Shown here in pieces: positions 1-7,362 of a DNA stretch of 11,576 nucleotides. The position numbers and the translations under genes were made by a program. Within the stretch, counting starts at the first letter, position 1. The number at the start of each line of letters is the position of its first letter. This stretch comes from JBAXGW01 sp037139195 (GTDB lineage Bacteria; Bacteroidota; Bacteroidia; Bacteroidales; JAHJDW01), in NCBI GenBank assembly GCA_037139195.1, contig JBAXGW010000096.1, forward strand, positions 1-11,576, read 5' to 3'. The notes below the pieces were generated by a model. That model was not told the DNA's origin, ran no database searches, and saw nothing but the letters and a program-made list of their open reading frames with translations.

Positions 1-23
1 TCTGTTAGATAGTAGCACTGATA

Positions 24-45
24 CCTCGAGGCTCTGCCTCGGGGT
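24..45. repeat. GC-rich palindromic repeat, copy 1
   Basis: A 22-base element that is identical, in the same orientation, to 11539-11560. Bases 24-44 fold into a 9-bp hairpin: CC-T-CGAGGC pairs with GCCTCG-G-GG, including one T-G pair, around a TCT loop. It is far richer in G and C than its surroundings. No T-run follows on either strand, so it does not look like a terminator. A dispersed REP-like intergenic repeat is the best description; genome copy number cannot be seen from here. Confidence 0.75.
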
Positions 46-100
46 TATTCATTTGATTAATATTATGTCTATCGAAATAGTATGCAAAGATAATTAATAT

Positions 101-134
101 AAAATTAACATGAAAAATTATTTTTTCATGTTAA
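101..134 (-). terminator. Rho-independent terminator of the Na/Pi cotransporter gene
   Basis: A perfect 13-bp inverted repeat, TTAACATGAAAAA at 105-117 and its complement at 122-134, with a 4-base loop. It starts 7 bases past the minus-strand stop codon. Read on the minus strand it is followed by TTTT (104-101). The stem is AT-rich, which is normal for this genome. Confidence 0.7.
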
Positions 135-140
135 AAATAA

Positions 141-1844
141 TTATGTATTTTTTATCTCAGTCATCGAAGTTGAAATTTCAAAAATGTAATCTCCAATTTT
201 TTCAGTTATTGAAACCATCTGATTATAAGCTATTCCATTTTTATAAGGATATTCGCTATCATTAATATTATTAAGATATTCGACTTTTAGTTTATTTCTT
301 AATTCATTTATTTTTTGTTCAATTTCTAAAGATTTGCCAAAATCAGCTTTTTCGTATTCATCAGCTAGATTAGCAAGTAATGTATTAAAAGCTAAGCTTG
401 TAAGATTAAATAATTTGTTTAAATTATCCCTTAATTCTTGGGTAAACCATAAATTTTGTTTGTTTTTATTATCTATCGTACTTGCCAACTGTTTGTTTAG
501 TTGCGAAATATTATCAAGCTGCTCAATAATATTAAGCATGATGCGGTGAATTTGAATGCTTTTCGGGCTTAAGCTAGATTCAGCAATTCTTGAAAGATAT
601 TGATTTATATCAATAGAAATTTGTTTTGAAATATTCTGATAATTATCAATTTTTGCTAATAATTCAGCGTATTCGCTTTCATCTTTTTCAATTAAAACTT
701 GGGGTATTAGTTGAAATTGGTGGCTCATTTTTTTTGCATACTCAACTATTTCTAATCGAGCGGTGAGTAAAGATAGTTCTGAAGTTGAGGTTAAATTATC
801 TTTAATAAAACTCAATTTATTCGTTTTTACATCTGTTGAATTTGAGTATAATTTAATAAGCAATGAATCAATTCTGGGAATAAAACCAATGAGAATTATA
901 GAGTTTACAACATTAAAAGCTGTATGCAGAAAAGCTAATGCAAATGGAATAGCTAAAGCATTTATGTATGGCGATTTTCCATACAAAAAGGTGGTTGATA
1001 AATCTATAAAATTAAGAAAAGTATGATATAACAAGATAAACCAAAGAGCCCCAAATAAATTAAAAAGAAAATGAAAACGAGCAATTTGCTTAGCTTCTTT
1101 GCCTGCAACAAAAGCAGCAATATTTGGCATAATTGTAGTTCCAATATTATCGCCAATTACCATTGCAGCTGCCATAGGGAAAGGCAGCCATCCTTGGTTG
1201 CACATAACCATAGTAAAAGCAATTACAGCGCTGGATGATTGAACTAATACCGTTGTGAAAAAACCAATTATGATAAATAGAATTATCGAAAACATTCCAT
1301 TATCTGTAAAACCCTTAATCATTTGAACCCATTCAGGATGACTACTTATATTTGGCAATAGGAGTTTTAAAAATTCTAGCGATATAAAAATTAATCCAAA
1401 TCCAATTATTGCTTCCCCATACATTCTATTGTTGTTCTTTTTAGAAAATAAAAAAGGAAAAGATAAACCTATAAGAGGTAGTGCAAATTCACCAAAATTT
1501 AAATTAAATCCAAAATACATAAACAGCCATATTTTTAGCGTAGTTCCAATATTTGCACCCATAATCAATGGAATTGCTCTTTTTACATTTAGCAATCGTG
1601 CATTTACAAACCCAATTACCATTATCACAGATGCAGATGAAAATTGAATTATTGAAGTTATAATAGTTCCAATAAAAACACCCTTTATTGGACTTGATGT
1701 TAGGGATGACAATGTGCGAGTTAGTTTGCTACTCGTAAATTTAAGTAAGCTTTCGCTCATTATTTTCATTCCAAACAATGAAATAACAATTGCTCCAAAA
1801 ATAGAAAATAATGAAATTAAAATAGAGAAATATGAAGTTGTCAA
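141..1844 (-). CDS. Na+/phosphate cotransporter family protein with C-terminal PhoU-like domain
   Basis: An inner-membrane importer of inorganic phosphate driven by sodium (NptA/YjbB, Na/Pi-cotransporter II family). The first ~330 residues are hydrophobic segments arranged as the family's inverted repeat. Each half has a QSSSA-type motif followed by a GxNIGTT motif: QFSSA at 67-71 with GANIGTT at 96-102, and QSSSA at 202-206 with GDNIGTT at 231-237. Residues ~350-560 are helical and charged, as in the PhoU-like tail of long family members; 567 aa is a normal length for that form. The start appears to be TTG at 1844, because an in-frame stop lies at 1860-1862 and no ATG precedes the first membrane segment. 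The next ATG (residue 26) would cut that segment off. The gene is divergent from the pitA-like gene and probably shares control with it. Oddity: the first motif has Phe in place of the first Ser. Confidence 0.93.
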   Translation of the reverse strand: MTTSYFSILISLFSIFGAIVISLFGMKIMSESLLKFTSSKLTRTLSSLTSSPIKGVFIGTIITSIIQFSSASVIMVIGFVNARLLNVKRAIPLIMGANIGTTLKIWLFMYFGFNLNFGEFALPLIGLSFPFLFSKKNNNRMYGEAIIGFGLIFISLEFLKLLLPNISSHPEWVQMIKGFTDNGMFSIILFIIIGFFTTVLVQSSSAVIAFTMVMCNQGWLPFPMAAAMVIGDNIGTTIMPNIAAFVAGKEAKQIARFHFLFNLFGALWFILLYHTFLNFIDLSTTFLYGKSPYINALAIPFALAFLHTAFNVVNSIILIGFIPRIDSLLIKLYSNSTDVKTNKLSFIKDNLTSTSELSLLTARLEIVEYAKKMSHQFQLIPQVLIEKDESEYAELLAKIDNYQNISKQISIDINQYLSRIAESSLSPKSIQIHRIMLNIIEQLDNISQLNKQLASTIDNKNKQNLWFTQELRDNLNKLFNLTSLAFNTLLANLADEYEKADFGKSLEIEQKINELRNKLKVEYLNNINDSEYPYKNGIAYNQMVSITEKIGDYIFEISTSMTEIKNT

Positions 1845-1869
1845 AATAAATTTATATTTTTAAGTTACA

Positions 1870-1911
1870 TTAACATTAAATAAATATTATTTAATCATAA
1901 CATTGGTTATG
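1870..1911. promoter_or_regulatory. Further TTAACATT-like sites near the cotransporter start
   Basis: TTAACATTAA lies at 1870-1879, and a 6-4-6 palindrome CATAAC / GTTATG lies at 1896-1911 with TAACATTGG inside it. Both repeat the core of the element found twice at 2000-2057. They lie in the expected leader of the minus-strand cotransporter gene. The region is extremely AT-rich, so short matches are weak evidence. Confidence 0.25.
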
Positions 1912-1989
1912 TATATCTTTATTAAAAAAATATCTAAATATCTAAATAATAATAATATAAAAAGTTTTTATTAAATATTTTACAAACAA

Positions 1990-2010
1990 CAAATATAAAT
2001 TCAATGTTAA
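1990..2010 (-). promoter_or_regulatory. Putative promoter/operator of the Na/Pi cotransporter gene
   Basis: Read on the minus strand, TTAACATTGAA (2010-2000) is followed after two bases by TATATTTG (1997-1990), which fits the Bacteroidota -7 consensus TAnnTTTG. No TTTG is seen at the usual -33 distance, so the TTAACATTGAA element may be an activator site that replaces it. The leader to the TTG start would be about 140 bases. The composite mirrors the one at 2047-2067 at 19 of 21 positions. Confidence 0.45.
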
Positions 2011-2035
2011 TATCATAAGTATTGTTAGTATAAAA

Positions 2036-2067
2036 TTAACATTAACTTAACATTGAAATTATTTTTG
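2036..2067 (+). promoter_or_regulatory. Putative Pho-box-like repeat and promoter of the pitA-like gene
   Basis: TTAACA occurs at 2036-2041 and again at 2047-2052, giving TTAACA-N5-TTAACA with an 11-base period. The second copy extends to TTAACATTGAA (2047-2057). Two bases later comes TATTTTTG (2060-2067), a match to the -7 consensus TAnnTTTG. The repeats occupy the place where a -33 TTTG would be expected, and none is there. The start codon is 51 bases past the -7 element. TTAACA direct repeats with about 5 bases between them match the known Bacillus subtilis PhoP box; use by a PhoB-type regulator here is inference. Confidence 0.45.
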
Positions 2068-2118
2068 CATTGAAATTATTAATAAAATTGCATAAAAATT
2101 AATTAAATTATTTTTATT

Positions 2119-3531
2119 ATGTTTGGATTAGATGCGGGCTTAACTATTTTGCTCATTTTGTGCTTGTTAGCTGTTTGTGCTTTTGAATTTATCAATGGTT
2201 TTCACGATACGGCAAATGCGGTTGCAACTGTTATTTATACAAAATCTTTAAAACCAAAACAAGCAGTAGTATGGTCCGGAATTTTAAATTTTGCTGGTTT
2301 ATTATTGATGGGAACATCTGTTGCAATGGGAATTATTAATTTGCTACCACTAGAGGCAATTGTAGATCAAAATATTTATCATGGAGTTGCACTTGTTGGA
2401 GTGCTGCTTCTAACTGCAATCATTTGGAATTTAGGAACTTGGTATTTTGGAATACCTTGTTCTAGTTCACATACACTTATAGGGTCTATTTTTGGAGTAG
2501 GATTAGCTTTCACATTTTTGCCAGGTAATGAACATATTGTTTTAAATTGGAAAAAACTTGAAGAAACTGGCTTGTACTTATTTATTTCACCAGTATTTGG
2601 ATTTGTTTTTTCAATGTTGATGCTTTTGTTGATGAAAAAGGTTGTTAAGAAAAAGAAATTTTTCAAAGAACCTGATGCAGAGAAAAAACCACCTTTTTTT
2701 ATCAGATTAACTCTAATTATCACATCATCACTTGTTAGTTTTTTTCATGGTTCAAACGATGGGCAAAAGGGTATTGGTTTAGCAATGATAATACTTATTT
2801 TATTTGCACCATCCTATTTTGCTATTAAATCTGATTTAAACCCTCAAGATTTACTTGTTAGTGCAAATAATATCTCAAACTATATAAATAAAATTGATTC
2901 AACAAAAATTCCAACAGACAAAGTAGCTGTATTTACTAAAATTAAAAAGAATTTATCTGAAATGGCTATTAGTTTAGTCGCTATAGATAACTTTAAAAGT
3001 GCTGATAAAAAGATAAATGTTCAAATAAGAACGAATATACTTTCTATTGGTAAGGCTATGAAAGGAATTACTGAAGACAAAACACTTGCTAAATTACTAC
3101 CTGAAAAAGATGTTAAATCGCTTGGAACAAATATCAAACAAATGAAGGAATATACAGAATATGCACCTAAATGGGTTATTATTATGATTTCAATTTGTAT
3201 TGGTTTTGGAACTATGATTGGCTGGAAACGTATTGTGGTTACCATTGGAGAGAAAATTGGCAAAACCCATTTAAGTTATGCTCAAGGTGCGTCTGCTGAA
3301 TTAATAGCTGCAAGTACAATAGGCATGTCAACTTTCTTCGGGATGCCTGTTAGTACTACACACGTATTATCTTCTGGTGTAGCTGGAACTATGGTTGGAG
3401 AAAGTGGACGGAGTAATTTACAACCAAAAACAATTAAAAATATTGCAATTGCTTGGATTGTAACGCTACCAGTAACGATTTTAATGGCTGGTGGACTTTT
3501 CTTATTATTTAGAATGTTGATTGGCGAATAA
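2119..3531 (+). CDS. pitA: PitA-type inorganic phosphate transporter
   Basis: A low-affinity inner-membrane phosphate carrier of the PiT family; in E. coli PitA the substrate is metal-phosphate moved with protons. Very PitA-like stretches are visible in order: GFHDTANAVAT at 27-37, WNLGTWYFGIP at 103-113 with CSSSHTLIG at 114-122, KKPPF at 189-193, HGSNDGQKGIGL at 210-221, EYAPKWVI at 347-354, GTMIGWKR at 364-371 and GMPVSTTHVLSSGVAGTM at 388-405. Two hydrophobic halves flank a soluble insert at about 235-345, as in PitA. The length is 470 aa against 499 for E. coli PitA. ATG at 2119 puts the first membrane segment at the N-terminus. No PhoU/DUF47 partner gene of the kind often found beside Pit adjoins it; the only PhoU-like domain nearby is fused to the divergent cotransporter. 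Confidence 0.95.
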   Translation: MFGLDAGLTILLILCLLAVCAFEFINGFHDTANAVATVIYTKSLKPKQAVVWSGILNFAGLLLMGTSVAMGIINLLPLEAIVDQNIYHGVALVGVLLLTAIIWNLGTWYFGIPCSSSHTLIGSIFGVGLAFTFLPGNEHIVLNWKKLEETGLYLFISPVFGFVFSMLMLLLMKKVVKKKKFFKEPDAEKKPPFFIRLTLIITSSLVSFFHGSNDGQKGIGLAMIILILFAPSYFAIKSDLNPQDLLVSANNISNYINKIDSTKIPTDKVAVFTKIKKNLSEMAISLVAIDNFKSADKKINVQIRTNILSIGKAMKGITEDKTLAKLLPEKDVKSLGTNIKQMKEYTEYAPKWVIIMISICIGFGTMIGWKRIVVTIGEKIGKTHLSYAQGASAELIAASTIGMSTFFGMPVSTTHVLSSGVAGTMVGESGRSNLQPKTIKNIAIAWIVTLPVTILMAGGLFLLFRMLIGE

Positions 3532-3552
3532 TTGTTTCTATACTATATTTTT

Positions 3553-3583
3553 AAAAAGCATAAATTTTATTTATGCTTTTTTT
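3553..3583 (+). terminator. Rho-independent terminator after the pitA-like gene
   Basis: A perfect 12-bp stem, AAAAAGCATAAA (3553-3564) with its complement at 3570-3581, a 5-base loop, and a run of T to 3583. It lies 21 bases past the stop codon and separates pitA from ddl. Confidence 0.8.
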
Positions 3584-3604
3584 ATTTTGTGTAGTATTTA
3601 ATGA

Positions 3605-3612
3605 TATTTTTG
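3605..3612 (+). promoter_or_regulatory. Possible -7 promoter element of ddl
   Basis: TATTTTTG fits TAnnTTTG and lies 16 bases before the ddl start. The only TTTG upstream (3586-3589) is 15 bases away, shorter than usual, so this is a weak call. Confidence 0.3.
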
Positions 3613-3628
3613 TATAAACCTTTTTTAT

Positions 3629-4606
3629 ATGAAGAAAAATATCGCAATTACTTATGGCGGCTTCTCGGGCGAAGCGAAAATATCAGCTAAAAGTGCTGAT
3701 TTAGTAATGATGAACATCGACACAAAATTGTATAATCCATTTTTAGTTCGTATTACTGATATAAATTGGGTGGTTGAAATTGGCAAAGATAGTTTTCCTA
3801 TTAATAAAAATGATTTTTCATTTATTAAAGGCGAGAAGACCATAAAGTTTGATGCTGTTTTTAATGTTATTCATGGAACACCTGGCGAGGATGGAAAACT
3901 ACAGGGATATTTTGATTTAATTGGAATACCGTATAATAATTCTGATGTTCTAACGTCTGCAATTACTTTTAATAAAAACATTTGCAACAACCTTATAAAA
4001 AGATTGGGCATAAATGCGGCTGAATCAATACTTATAAAAAAAGGGCAAAAAGTTGAAATTGGAAAACTTGCTGAAAAAGTAGGTTTGCCATGTTTTATTA
4101 AGCCAAATAAAGGTGGCTCTAGCATTGGAACATCTAAAGTTTCTAAGAAGTCAGACATTTCAGAAGCAATTGAAAAAGCGCTAAATGAAGATGATGAAGT
4201 TTTGATAGAATCTTACATTAAAGGTCGGGAGTTAACAAGCGGCGTTTTCCGGTATAAAGATGAATTAATAGCATTTCCAATAACAGAAATAATAACAGGA
4301 AATGAATTTTTCGACTTTGAAGCAAAATACACTGATGGAGTTACCCAAGAAATAACACCTGCTGAGGTTTCGAAAAAAATAAGTGCACTTGCCCAAAAAA
4401 CTTCAAAATTTATCTACGAAAAACTTGAATGCAAAGGGTTTGCGAGAGTTGACTATATTTTAGTTGGAGAACAATTATTCTTTCTAGAAATTAATACTGT
4501 TCCAGGCATGTCGAAAAATAGCATTGTGCCTCAACAAGCAAGGGCAATGGGTATAACAGATAAAGAATTGATAACGATGGCAATTGAACAGACGATTGGT
4601 TGGTGA
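3629..4606 (+). CDS. ddl: D-alanine--D-alanine ligase
   Basis: A cytoplasmic ATP-grasp enzyme that joins two D-alanines for the peptidoglycan stem peptide. Family motifs are complete: Glu15 in GGFSGE (same number as the catalytic Glu of E. coli DdlB), HGTPGEDGKLQG at 82-93, FIKPNKGGSSIG at 156-167 (Lys158 and Ser164 correspond to DdlB Lys144 and Ser150), EAKY at 231-234, ARVDY at 272-276 and FLEINTVPGMS at 285-295. Tyr234 corresponds to DdlB Tyr216. This is therefore a Tyr-type ligase making D-Ala-D-Ala, not the Phe-type that makes D-Ala-D-Lac in naturally vancomycin-resistant lactic acid bacteria. The 325-aa length is normal. It stands alone rather than in a dcw cluster, and its end faces the LysM/NlpC gene 12 bases away with no terminator between. 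Confidence 0.96.
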   Translation: MKKNIAITYGGFSGEAKISAKSADLVMMNIDTKLYNPFLVRITDINWVVEIGKDSFPINKNDFSFIKGEKTIKFDAVFNVIHGTPGEDGKLQGYFDLIGIPYNNSDVLTSAITFNKNICNNLIKRLGINAAESILIKKGQKVEIGKLAEKVGLPCFIKPNKGGSSIGTSKVSKKSDISEAIEKALNEDDEVLIESYIKGRELTSGVFRYKDELIAFPITEIITGNEFFDFEAKYTDGVTQEITPAEVSKKISALAQKTSKFIYEKLECKGFARVDYILVGEQLFFLEINTVPGMSKNSIVPQQARAMGITDKELITMAIEQTIGW

Positions 4607-4618
4607 AAATTCAATCTC

Positions 4619-5557
4619 TTATTTTTGTAATGATACTCTTCGTGCAGTAATATACCTTTTTTCAAAGTAAGGGTTTCCTCTAAAATTTTCTATAATTATT
4701 CCTCGATGCGTTGATGAATGAATCATAGTAAAATCGTTGCCATCAGATGAAATTACCATGCCTACATGCCCTACATGCTTGTTTCTTCTATGTCCTGCAA
4801 AGAAAACTAAATCGCCCTTTTTTAAATCTTTAATATCTACTTTTTCGCCTAAAATAGCTTGAGCAGGCGAGGAGCGAGGCAATGTGATTCCAAATTTAGA
4901 AAATAAGAAAGAAACATAGCCAGAACAATCAAAAATAAAATTTTCCATTTTACTATGGTAAGGTCTGCCTATAAATTTATGAGCAAAAGAAATTATGCTA
5001 TCTATGGTAATATCTTCACTTGACTCATAATTAGTAAATTTGAGAGTGTCTTGAGTTTTATTTGTAGCTGGAGTCTCGATTTTAATAATGTCATTATCTT
5101 CGTTTTGTACTTTAATTGAAGAAATGATAAGTTTTTGTCCGAGATTTAATTTGATTGATTTAAGGTTATTCCATTTTTTTAAATCCTCAACCGAACATTT
5201 CTGTTTTTGAGCTATTGTAGAAAGACAGTCGCCTTTTTTTACAATGTAATAAGAGTGAGCAATAGTTTTGCACTCTGACTTTTTTAAAGGTGTAAGTTGT
5301 AATATTTGTCCTGGATGAATTACATCATCAGAAAGTTCGTTCCATTTTTTAATATCTTCGATTGTACATTTGTATTTTCGAGATATTATACTCAAAGATT
5401 CGCCTATAGAAACTTTGTGTGTAGTTTTAAAAGCTGGCGGATTTTCTGCTAAAACTATACTGTTTGTAATCTGGAATAGAAACGTTACAGTTAAAATAAT
5501 TGTTACAAAAAATTTATTAATCTTGTTTAAAATGCGTATATTATTATCAATCAACAT
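4619..5557 (-). CDS. Secreted LysM-LysM-NlpC/P60 peptidoglycan hydrolase
   Basis: A probable cell-wall endopeptidase that cuts within stem peptides, usually between D-Glu and the diamino acid in this family. It has an N-terminal hydrophobic segment (about 15-35) with a likely signal peptidase site after VLA (35-37). Two LysM glycan-binding modules follow at about 47-88 and 103-145, then a linker, then an NlpC/P60 domain at about 185-308. The catalytic set is visible: Cys211 in FDCSGYV, His264 in HVGMV and His280 in MIHSS. The gene starts 51 bases after the M23 peptidase stop on the same strand with no terminator between, so the two are probably co-transcribed. The bond cut is inferred from the family. 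Confidence 0.92.
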   Translation of the reverse strand: MLIDNNIRILNKINKFFVTIILTVTFLFQITNSIVLAENPPAFKTTHKVSIGESLSIISRKYKCTIEDIKKWNELSDDVIHPGQILQLTPLKKSECKTIAHSYYIVKKGDCLSTIAQKQKCSVEDLKKWNNLKSIKLNLGQKLIISSIKVQNEDNDIIKIETPATNKTQDTLKFTNYESSEDITIDSIISFAHKFIGRPYHSKMENFIFDCSGYVSFLFSKFGITLPRSSPAQAILGEKVDIKDLKKGDLVFFAGHRRNKHVGHVGMVISSDGNDFTMIHSSTHRGIIIENFRGNPYFEKRYITARRVSLQK

Positions 5558-5608
5558 ATTGCAATTATAGGCATCTTTTTAATAAAAACCAAATTAAGTT
5601 TTTAACAA

Positions 5609-7345
5609 TTAATAAAAAATGGAAGCAGAATATATACAAACGTTGCCTTTTGCATCTTTCACAATTAATTGAAATAAATTTTCGCCAGATTTTAAATGTT
5701 CATCAAAATCATATTGTAGCATCGAGCTTTTTCCATCAAAACTCACTAAAACCCATTCTTGGTTTAAATACGCATCAAATGATTCAACGCCAGAAAGATT
5801 ATCAGAAATCATGAACCTAATATTCTTTTGTTTTTTCACGTTTTTTTTATTCGAAACGTTTATCGGTGTTATAACAGGAGCAATTGTATCAATTTTCAAA
5901 GTGAATTTTCCAAAGCTCCTATATTTGGCAACTATATATTCACCATCCAATTTGCTTTGAATCGCATTATAAGCACCAGTTTTATTGATATATACCATTA
6001 GTAATTTTGAAAACAGGGATGAATCTGCAATGGTATCGGGTTTAATTTTAATATTTAAATAATCGTATAGGGGCGTTTCGTAGTTTTGAATACTATACGT
6101 TTTTGAAAAGCAATTTTTATTTTTATCCAGAATTTGAAATTCTAAAAATAGTCGATCCATCAAAGTTCCAATGGGGAATTCAACTTCAAAATTATTTGTT
6201 CGATATATATTGTCAGTCTCATAATCGAGTGTATCAACAATATTGCGGTTTGTAACAGGGATTATTTCGTTATCAAAATTAGGTTTTGCACCTTTGACTG
6301 TAAATAATAAATCTTTTTTATTGCCAACAAAATCAGTGATAATGTAGTGTATAGAGTATAAACTATCGGGCTTAAAATAAAAACAGCCATCTCGTTTAAC
6401 CCTATTATATATAGATAATTTATTGCCTGGCGATGTTTTTGTGGTTTGAAATGCTTTTTTAGTTCTAATATATTCTGCAAAATCTATATGGTCGTTTAGA
6501 TGGCGAGTATTAGAAAAACTTAATTTATCAATTGAATAATTATAAACTTCTTGATTGTTTATTGATATTTGCATCTTATATATACCATTTTTATTCGAAT
6601 TTTTAAATTGGCGGTCATAACATTCAATTCCAAAATAGGCATTTCCTGAAACATTTATTGTGTCTAATATTTTGCAAGGTTCTGTGATAGATGTATTTAT
6701 TATTTTTCGGTTGATAGGAATATTTTCGCCATTTACTGTGCTATAAATATCTGCGGGATAAATTTTCAGCATGGAGAATTCGGGGTTTTCGTTGTCAAGT
6801 GTTTTTATGCCAAATAGCAAAGGATTTATTGTTTCTTCCGTTTTTTCGTCTCTAATTTCAAAATGTAAATGTGGACCTCCAGAGCTTCCCGAATTACCCG
6901 AAAAAGCTATTGTATCTCCTTGTTTAACTTTAAGAACTGAGCTGTCAATTGCAATATCTAAAGTGAAATTCTTAAGCTTATATTGTTGTTGTTTTACAAA
7001 ATTAGCAATTATCTTGTTATATTGTTCTAAATGACCATATTGAGAAACATATCCGTTAGGATGAGTTAAATACAATGCATATCCATAGCCCCAAGGAGAA
7101 ACTTTAATTCTTGAAACGAAACCATCTGCAACTGCTAAAACTGGTGTATGCATATTTGCTTTAAAATCGAGGCCCGAATGAAAATGGTTTGCTCTAAGTT
7201 CTCCAAAAGAACCTGAGAAGTTATGTGGAATATTAAGTGGAGAAATAAAATAAGTATTATCGTAATTTTGAGAAAAAACAGATTGAATATGCCATCCAAA
7301 AAAGATAAAAGCACTCAAAAGAAAGTATTTTTTGGAAAAAATCAT
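5609..7345 (-). CDS. Secreted M23 family metallopeptidase with long beta-rich C-terminus
   Basis: A LytM-like zinc endopeptidase acting on peptidoglycan cross-bridges or stem peptides. A signal peptide (about 1-25, ending VFS before Gln) has no lipobox. The catalytic domain spans roughly 33-165. It has His56 and Asp60 in HSGLD, His105 in YGHL, and His149/His151 in GGPHLHFE, matching LytM zinc ligands (His, Asp, last His) and the two assisting His residues, so it should be active. A charged insert at about 110-130 lies within the domain. Residues ~170-578 are beta-rich with an Ig-like look near the end (DNLSGVESFDAYLN at ~517-530, and a KDAKGN turn); this large tail is common in Bacteroidota M23 proteins but I cannot name its domains. 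It is first in a probable operon with the LysM/NlpC gene and divergent from the merR-type gene. Confidence 0.92.
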   Translation of the reverse strand: MIFSKKYFLLSAFIFFGWHIQSVFSQNYDNTYFISPLNIPHNFSGSFGELRANHFHSGLDFKANMHTPVLAVADGFVSRIKVSPWGYGYALYLTHPNGYVSQYGHLEQYNKIIANFVKQQQYKLKNFTLDIAIDSSVLKVKQGDTIAFSGNSGSSGGPHLHFEIRDEKTEETINPLLFGIKTLDNENPEFSMLKIYPADIYSTVNGENIPINRKIINTSITEPCKILDTINVSGNAYFGIECYDRQFKNSNKNGIYKMQISINNQEVYNYSIDKLSFSNTRHLNDHIDFAEYIRTKKAFQTTKTSPGNKLSIYNRVKRDGCFYFKPDSLYSIHYIITDFVGNKKDLLFTVKGAKPNFDNEIIPVTNRNIVDTLDYETDNIYRTNNFEVEFPIGTLMDRLFLEFQILDKNKNCFSKTYSIQNYETPLYDYLNIKIKPDTIADSSLFSKLLMVYINKTGAYNAIQSKLDGEYIVAKYRSFGKFTLKIDTIAPVITPINVSNKKNVKKQKNIRFMISDNLSGVESFDAYLNQEWVLVSFDGKSSMLQYDFDEHLKSGENLFQLIVKDAKGNVCIYSASIFY

Positions 7346-7362
7346 TGTTATACATATATTTG
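7331..7362 (+). promoter_or_regulatory. Promoter of the MerR-family gene
   Basis: TTTG at 7331-7334, a 20-base spacer, then TATATTTG at 7355-7362. This is a full match to the Bacteroidota promoter pattern. The predicted transcript would begin about 30 bases before the ATG at 7399. The -33 element lies inside the first codons of the divergent M23 gene. Confidence 0.6.

Noticed and set aside
1845..2118. Small protein or structured RNA in the phosphate intergenic region
   Set aside because: No open frame with a plausible start and no long GC-supported stem; the region is better explained as control sequence.
3629..4606. D-Ala-D-Lac (vancomycin-resistant type) ligase
   Set aside because: The residue matching E. 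coli DdlB Tyr216 is Tyr234 in EAKY; the Phe or His needed for depsipeptide-type ligases is absent.
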